Positions 59,665 to 64,000 of a DNA stretch of 64,000 nt are shown here, piece by piece (the first letter of the stretch is position 1; every line of letters begins with the position of its first letter). Both the position numbers and the translations under genes were made by a program. The stretch spans positions 1 to 64,000 of the forward strand of contig CAWJSI010000006.1 of NCBI GenBank assembly GCA_963845485.1, written 5' to 3'. This DNA is from Bog-756 sp963845485 (lineage in GTDB: Bacteria > Actinomycetota > Acidimicrobiia > Acidimicrobiales > RAAP-2). The notes beneath the pieces were generated by a model. That model searched no databases, was not told where the DNA came from, and worked only from the letters and a program-made list of their open reading frames with translations.

Positions 59665-60483
59665 ATGTTCGACAGCGCCGGCACCCAGCTCTACTTCGAG
59701 GTCCACGGACACGGACCCCGGGTGCTGGTGTTCATGCACGGGATCCTCATGGACTCCAACATGAACCGGCGCCTGGCCGGCGATCTGGCCGCCCGCGGGT
59801 TCAAGGTGGTCCTCCTCGACCTCCCCGGCCACGGGCTCTCGGAGAAGCCGGACCGGGCATCGTCCCACCGGATGGACACCTACGCCGAGCACGTCGTGCG
59901 CCTGATGGACCACCTGGGGCTGGCTACAGCCGTGGTCGGTGGGGTCTCCCTCGGCGGGAACGTGTCCCTGCTGGTGGCGGCCCAGGCACCTGACCGGGTG
60001 CAGGGACTGGTCATCGAGATGCCCGTCCTCGAGTGGGCCGTCCCCGCCGCCGCCATCACCTTCGTACCCATGCTGCTCGCCGTACACTTCGCCCGCCCGC
60101 TCGTCCGCCGCACCGCCTGGCTGTTCCAGCGGCTGCCCCGCACCGGAAATGGTCCGGTCGACAGCGTGATGAACACACTGTCGAACGACCCCACCGAGAC
60201 GGCCGCGGTGCTCCACGGGATCCTGGCCGGGCCCATCGCCCCCACCGTCGGACAACGGGTGGCCATGGACATCCCGGCCATGGTCATCGGCCACCAGGTC
60301 GACCGGATCCATCCCTTCCACGACGCCGAGCAGTTGGCCCGCCGGCTGCCTCAGGGCCAACTGGTGCAGGCCAACTCGGTCCTCGAGCTCCGGGTCCATC
60401 CCGACCGGCTCACCGGCCAGATCGCCGACTTCCTCGATGCCGCCTGGGACCAACCGGCCGGCACCGACCGCCAGGCGGGCTGA
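59665..60483 (+). CDS. Alpha/beta hydrolase
   Basis: This 272-residue hydrolase has FMHGILMDSNMNR (oxyanion region), DLPGHGLSEKP, nucleophile elbow GGVSLGGNVS, an acid candidate in GHQVDRIHP and a His candidate in ELRVHPDRL. The substrate is unknown. ATG 59665 (MFDSAGTQLYFEVHGHGPRV) was chosen since homology starts there and GAGGTGG lies upstream. Met codons at 59563-59566 overlapping the nitrilase end are the alternative. It probably belongs to an operon with the nitrilase. Confidence 0.87.
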   Translation: MFDSAGTQLYFEVHGHGPRVLVFMHGILMDSNMNRRLAGDLAARGFKVVLLDLPGHGLSEKPDRASSHRMDTYAEHVVRLMDHLGLATAVVGGVSLGGNVSLLVAAQAPDRVQGLVIEMPVLEWAVPAAAITFVPMLLAVHFARPLVRRTAWLFQRLPRTGNGPVDSVMNTLSNDPTETAAVLHGILAGPIAPTVGQRVAMDIPAMVIGHQVDRIHPFHDAEQLARRLPQGQLVQANSVLELRVHPDRLTGQIADFLDAAWDQPAGTDRQAG

Positions 60484-60527
60484 CCGCCTCTCGCTGCGGG
60501 ATGGGCCGATATGGTGCCGTCGGCCGA

Positions 60528-60956
60528 TCACTCGTCGAGATCACGCCTCCGGTTCCGCTTTCGCTCCGAGACCTGACGCTTGGCGGCGAGCCGGCGCTCT
60601 TTCGCCCCTCGGGATGGTCGGGTCGGACGCCGGGCTTTCTCCACCCGCAAGGCATCGGCCATGCGCTGGCGGAACCGGTCCACGGCCAGCTGACGGTTGC
60701 GGAGCTGGGACCGTTCGTCGTCCGCCACCAGGCGCAGTTCGGGCCCCAGGCGCTCGAGTAGTCGGGCCCGCTGACGGGGGCCGAGTGAAGGCGATCCGCG
60801 GATGTCGAAGCGAAGCTCCACCCGTGTGTTCACTTTGTTGGCGTGCTGACCTCCCGGTCCGCCGCTCGGGCTGAACCGGAGGTGCAGCTCGGACAGGGGT
60901 ACGGCCAGGGAGGGGCTCACCCGGACCACGCCGACCTCGTCGGGCGGTGAGCTCAC
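60528..60956 (-). CDS. arfB: Alternative ribosome-rescue factor ArfB (peptidyl-tRNA hydrolase)
   Basis: ArfB is a codon-independent release factor that rescues stalled ribosomes. The 142 residues contain the GGQ loop FSPSGGPGGQHANKVNTRVE and a basic C-terminal tail (RPSRGAKERRLAAKRQVSE) that enters the mRNA channel. The length fits E. coli ArfB (140). The GTG start at 60956 was chosen because it overlaps the stop of the FAH gene by 4 nt (GTGA), suggesting coupling; a GTG at 60929 or 60920 would shorten it. Confidence 0.93.
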   Translation of the reverse strand: MSSPPDEVGVVRVSPSLAVPLSELHLRFSPSGGPGGQHANKVNTRVELRFDIRGSPSLGPRQRARLLERLGPELRLVADDERSQLRNRQLAVDRFRQRMADALRVEKARRPTRPSRGAKERRLAAKRQVSERKRNRRRDLDE

Positions 60957-61831
60957 CCCCCGGCATCCCAACCACTCGGGGCGGCTTCGTCGACCACCGG
61001 GTTGGTCAGTCGGCCGACGCCGTCTATCTCTACGGTCACCGTGTCGCCGGCCACCAGCCATCGGGGTGGGTCCTGGCCCGCGGCCACACCGGCCGGTGTG
61101 CCGGTCGAGATGATCATCCCCGGCTCGAGGGTGAAGGCCGCGGAGAGATGCTCGATCATCTCCGTGCAGGTGAAGATCATGTCGGCGGTGGTGCCGTCCT
61201 GGCGGAGCTCATCGTTGACCCAGGTCCGGACGGACAGGTCCTGGAGGGCGCCGATCTCGTCGAGGGTCACCACCCACGGCCCGCTCGGTCCGTGGGTGTC
61301 GAACCCCTTCCCCATCATCATGGTCGGCGACCGCCACTGCCATTCCCGGACGCTGACGTCGTTCACGACGGTCACGCCCGCCACCACCTCCATGGCCCTC
61401 CCGGCGGGAACATGCCGGGCCCGCCGGCCGATCACCATGGCCAGCTCGCCCTCGTAGTCCACCGACGCCGAGACCCGAGGCACCTCGATGGCCGCACCCG
61501 GTCCGACGACACACGTCGGCTGCTTGGCGAACCAGGTCTGGAACTCGGGGCGCTCGTGTCCGAGCTCACGGATATGGGCGTCGTAGTTGCGGGCTATGGC
61601 GAGAAACGAGGGGGGACGGGGAACAGGAGCCCGTAGTCGGGCCTCGGTCAGGGGAAGGCGCCGGGCTGCCGTGGACGCGGCTCGCCCGGCGGTGACCATG
61701 GCTCCGTCGAGGGACAGCAGCGCCACCATCTCCGCGGGCAGGCCGACCGCCGGGTCGGTCAGGTCGACCACCTCGTCGCCCGCTACCACCCCGGTTCGAA
61801 CCCCACCGTCCTCGAAGCTCACCAATCGCAC
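60953..61831 (-). CDS. Fumarylacetoacetate hydrolase (FAH) family protein
   Basis: This 292-residue metal-dependent hydrolase/isomerase has FLAIARNYDAHIRELGH, the metal-ligand block VDYEGELAMVIGRRARH, VNDVSVREWQWRS and LEPGMIISTGTPAGVAAGQD. The family cleaves C-C bonds of acylpyruvates or isomerises hydroxydienes. The GTG start at 61831 (VRLVSFEDGGVRTGVVAGDE) fits the family N-terminus. It is divergent from the SDR gene (39 nt), so both may share a control region. ArfB is coupled downstream. Confidence 0.92.
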   Translation of the reverse strand: MRLVSFEDGGVRTGVVAGDEVVDLTDPAVGLPAEMVALLSLDGAMVTAGRAASTAARRLPLTEARLRAPVPRPPSFLAIARNYDAHIRELGHERPEFQTWFAKQPTCVVGPGAAIEVPRVSASVDYEGELAMVIGRRARHVPAGRAMEVVAGVTVVNDVSVREWQWRSPTMMMGKGFDTHGPSGPWVVTLDEIGALQDLSVRTWVNDELRQDGTTADMIFTCTEMIEHLSAAFTLEPGMIISTGTPAGVAAGQDPPRWLVAGDTVTVEIDGVGRLTNPVVDEAAPSGWDAGG

Positions 61832-61870
61832 AGGGAGAACGTTAAGCCAGACGGGTCCTACACTCGGCCC

Positions 61871-62641
61871 ATGGTCGACCCCTCCTCCCTCCCGCCAGAC
61901 GCACGCGCCACCCCGTTCGCCGGCCAGGTGGTGCTGGTCACCGGCTCGTCGTCGGGAATCGGCGCGGCCACGGCTCACCGTTTCGCCTCACTGGGCGCCA
62001 CCGTGGCCGTCAACTCGGCGACATCGGTGGCGGCCGGCCAGGCGTTGGCCGCCGAACTCCCCGACGCCAGCTACGTCCAAGCCGACATCGCCGACGACGC
62101 CCAGGCCCAACACCTGGTCGACGAGGTGGTCCGGAGGCACGGGAGGCTCGACGTCCTGGTCAACAACGCCGGAACCACCGAGGTGATCCCCCATCACGAC
62201 CTGGCGGCGGCGTCGCCCGAGGTGTGGCGTCGCATCTTCGACGTCAATGTCGTCGGCACGTGGCAGGTCACCGTGGCCGCGGTCGATCACCTGCGTGCCT
62301 CGGGGCGCGGTCAGGTAGTCAATGTCTCTTCATTGGCCGGAGAGCGTCCCACCGGCAGCTCCATCCCCTACGCCTGCTCCAAGGCGGCACTCAGCCACAT
62401 GACCCGGCTCCTGGCCAACACCCTGGCCCCCGCCGTCCGGGTCAATGCGGTGGCGCCGGGACTGGTCGACACCCCGTGGACGGCCGACTGGGACGTCGTA
62501 CGCGAGTTCGTCTCCGCTCAGGCACCCCTGCAGCGAACGGCCTCCCCCGATGACGTGGCTGAGGTGATTCTCGGCTTGGCCCGTTCGACGTATGTCACCG
62601 GTGAGGTCATCCTGGTCGACGGGGGTCTAGCCCTACGGTGA
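61871..62641 (+). CDS. SDR family oxidoreductase
   Basis: This 256-residue short-chain dehydrogenase/reductase has cofactor motif TGSSSGIGAATAHRF, VNNAGTTE, NVSSLAGERP with catalytic Ser, and YACSKAALSHM with catalytic Tyr/Lys. The segment PGLVDTPWTADWD is typical. VNSATSVAA after strand 2 lacks a clear acidic residue, which may favour NADP(H). The substrate is unknown. ATG 61871 begins MVDPSSLPPDARATPFAGQV. Confidence 0.95.
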   Translation: MVDPSSLPPDARATPFAGQVVLVTGSSSGIGAATAHRFASLGATVAVNSATSVAAGQALAAELPDASYVQADIADDAQAQHLVDEVVRRHGRLDVLVNNAGTTEVIPHHDLAAASPEVWRRIFDVNVVGTWQVTVAAVDHLRASGRGQVVNVSSLAGERPTGSSIPYACSKAALSHMTRLLANTLAPAVRVNAVAPGLVDTPWTADWDVVREFVSAQAPLQRTASPDDVAEVILGLARSTYVTGEVILVDGGLALR

Positions 62642-62663
62642 CAGCTCCAGGCTCGAAACCGGC

Positions 62664-63245
62664 CTAGAGCAGCGGACCTGTGCCGTCTCGGCCCCGGCTC
62701 AGGGGCGATGCGGACCAGGAGCTCCGGTCGATCCTCCAGATTCCGTGGGGGGCGACCGGATAGTTGGCGAGCACCCGCTCGTCGACGAGGGCCAATCCCA
62801 ATCGCTCGGCCACGGCCTGGGACCGGACGTTCTCGGGCAGGATCAGGCTGAAGACCTCCTCCACCCCCATGACGTCGAAGGCGTAGGCCAGCGATGCTGC
62901 ACCGGCCTCCGTGGCATAGCCACGACCCCACCACACCGGATGCAGGGCCCACCCCACCTCGAGTCCGGGCCAGTCGTCCTGTTCTGGTCGGTGCAGGCCG
63001 GCCCGACCGACGAACCGTCCAGAGGAACGCTCCTCCACGGCGAACTGGCCCGAACCCCGTAACTCCCACTGGCCCCGCCACTGGGCCATGCCGAGCCAGG
63101 CATCCCGCCGCGATGGGGTGGCGACCAGATGGAGGGCCTGGCGCACCTCGGGAGCGTCGAGTAGCTCGGTGTAGGCGTCGAGGTCCGACTCCTCCATGGG
63201 TCGAAGGACCAGTCGCTCGGTGAGCAGGGTGGGACAAGCCGTCAT
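62664..63245 (-). CDS. GNAT family N-acetyltransferase (RimJ/RimL-like)
   Basis: This 193-residue acetyltransferase has TERLVLRPMEESDLDAYTEL at the N-terminus, VEERSSGRFVGRAGL and the acetyl-CoA motif HPVWWGRGYATEAG. The family acetylates protein N-termini or small amines; the target is unknown. The basic C-terminal 25 residues (RSSWSASPLSRGRDGTGPLL) look unstructured. ATG 63245 starts MTACPTLLTERLV. It is convergent with the SDR gene. Confidence 0.92.
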   Translation of the reverse strand: MTACPTLLTERLVLRPMEESDLDAYTELLDAPEVRQALHLVATPSRRDAWLGMAQWRGQWELRGSGQFAVEERSSGRFVGRAGLHRPEQDDWPGLEVGWALHPVWWGRGYATEAGAASLAYAFDVMGVEEVFSLILPENVRSQAVAERLGLALVDERVLANYPVAPHGIWRIDRSSWSASPLSRGRDGTGPLL

Positions 63246-63279
63246 GGTGAGCAGTCAACCACCACCGGCCACCCGCCGG

Positions 63280-63720
63280 TCACAGCAGGGTGGTGTCGAT
63301 GGTCAACGAGCCAAAGAGGGTGCGGGTCACCGGGGTCCGGTCGGCGATCTCGGCCAGGCGCCGCTTCTGCTCGTCGGTGAGTTGCCCCGACACGGTGATG
63401 GTGCGCTCGATGCGCTCGACCTTGGTGGCCCCGTCACCGGTGCGAAGGAGTCGGGCACGGACCTTGACCTCACCCAGTGCCCAGCCTTTCCGGTTGGCGT
63501 ACATCCGGAGCGTGGCCGCGGTGCACTGGACGAGCCCGGCGAGCACCAGCTGATAGGGGTTGGGCCCCTCGTCGTCACCACCCACCTGGGGGCCCTCGTC
63601 GGCCACGAAGTGATGGCGGCCGGCCCGGATCTCACCCCGATAGCCGGCGGTACTGGTCACCGACACCATGGCGATGGGCTGCTCGCCTTCGACGGGAGCG
63701 GCTTTCGGTTTGGTGGTCAC
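63280..63720 (-). CDS. OsmC family protein lacking one catalytic cysteine
   Basis: This 146-residue protein of the OsmC/Ohr fold has STAGYRGEIRAGRHHFVADE, GPNPYQLVLAGLVQCTAATL with one Cys, and the end RTPVTRTLFGSLTIDTTLL. The second redox Cys, normally in CPVHRTL, is Thr-Pro-Val-Thr here, so classical organic hydroperoxide chemistry is doubtful. GTG 63720 was chosen; ATG 63669 would give a 129-residue version. No Shine-Dalgarno decides between them. Confidence 0.85.
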   Translation of the reverse strand: MTTKPKAAPVEGEQPIAMVSVTSTAGYRGEIRAGRHHFVADEGPQVGGDDEGPNPYQLVLAGLVQCTAATLRMYANRKGWALGEVKVRARLLRTGDGATKVERIERTITVSGQLTDEQKRRLAEIADRTPVTRTLFGSLTIDTTLL

Positions 63721-63938
63721 ACCGATTTCGTAGCACCGAAAGCCGTCCGCGCGTAACAGGGTCGTGAAAATACGGGCCGGCGGCGTAACGGCAGGGCAAA
63801 ACACCCTTCCCCGTCGGATAGCTCCATGTGACAGTGACCACATGGCCCTCGAGTTCCCACTTCCCGACCCGCGGGCGCCCCGGTGCACCGTCGACTGGGC
63901 CCGGGCGATCTCCTCTGACGACGACAAGCGAGGTTCCC

Positions 63939-64000
63939 GTGATTGACCTGCTCTACATCGTGACCATCGTCGGCTTCTTCGCCGTGATGGTGGCCTTCGT
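63939..64000 (+). CDS. Membrane protein start, KdpF-like (partial, right edge)
   Basis: The visible 20 residues are VIDLLYIVTIVGFFAVMVAF from GTG 63939, with GAGG upstream. A short hydrophobic start of this form resembles KdpF, the small subunit of the Kdp K+-ATPase; a kdpA gene would be expected beyond the edge. This is tentative because only one helix is visible. Confidence 0.4.
   Translation, partial: MIDLLYIVTIVGFFAVMVAF

Overview
The window is a 64 kb stretch of high-GC DNA whose gene content and protein style point to an actinobacterium, most likely of the class Acidimicrobiia. The reasons are GTG starts, Thr/Pro-rich linkers, a mycothiol-era DinB/MDMPI protein, an Rpf-type muralytic enzyme, an LLM flavin enzyme, a DHA2 transporter, and a 42-residue SDGG(I/V)F-type repeat protein of a kind typical of Acidimicrobiia. 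The assignment is inference from the sequence alone; no rRNA is present.

Region 1 (1-20240, all minus strand) is a nearly unbroken housekeeping series. In the direction of transcription it reads tig, clpP, clpX, folC, ndk, mreB, mreC, mreD, mrdA (PBP2), a radical-SAM protein with its DUF2344 partner, an RNase E/G, rplU, rpmA, a tyrosine-type phosphatase, obgE, proB and proA (cut by the left edge). It couples protein quality control, rod-shape wall synthesis, RNA processing, ribosome assembly and proline synthesis. proB carries an apparent frameshift in a G6 run.

Region 2 (20326-37743) is mixed. It holds a DinB-like protein, glutathione peroxidase, two GGDEF-EAL proteins, a 50-residue zinc-ribbon protein, a Ppx/GppA phosphatase (also with an apparent frameshift), tRNA-Pro, a lipoprotein form of SurE, an MBL-fold hydrolase, a kelch/NHL-like membrane-anchored protein, a DedA protein, a ParA ATPase overlapping a Cys-pair protein, a secreted 763-residue repeat protein, and tRNA-Arg, tRNA-His and tRNA-Lys.

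Region 3 (37744-50945) is accessory. It starts with a TetR, amidohydrolase, P450 and SnoaL-like cluster. It continues with a heme-oxygenase-like iron redox enzyme, a PAS-GAF-SpoIIE phosphatase facing an RsbW-like kinase, a DHA2 exporter, an esterase, a DoxX protein and a Pro-rich protein. Gene density is lower here and several intergenic gaps exceed 300 bases.

Region 4 (50946-64000) holds metabolic and cell-surface genes: an LLM oxidoreductase, a DinB protein, a membrane-anchored His-rich protein, a PrmC-like methyltransferase, dienelactone hydrolase, aldose epimerase, cytosolic SurE, an Rpf-like protein with a long leader and a perfect 17-bp terminator hairpin, a nitrilase, alpha/beta hydrolase, ArfB, an FAH protein, SDR, GNAT and OsmC. 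A KdpF-like start lies at the right edge. No CRISPR array, integrase, transposase or obvious defence island was seen.
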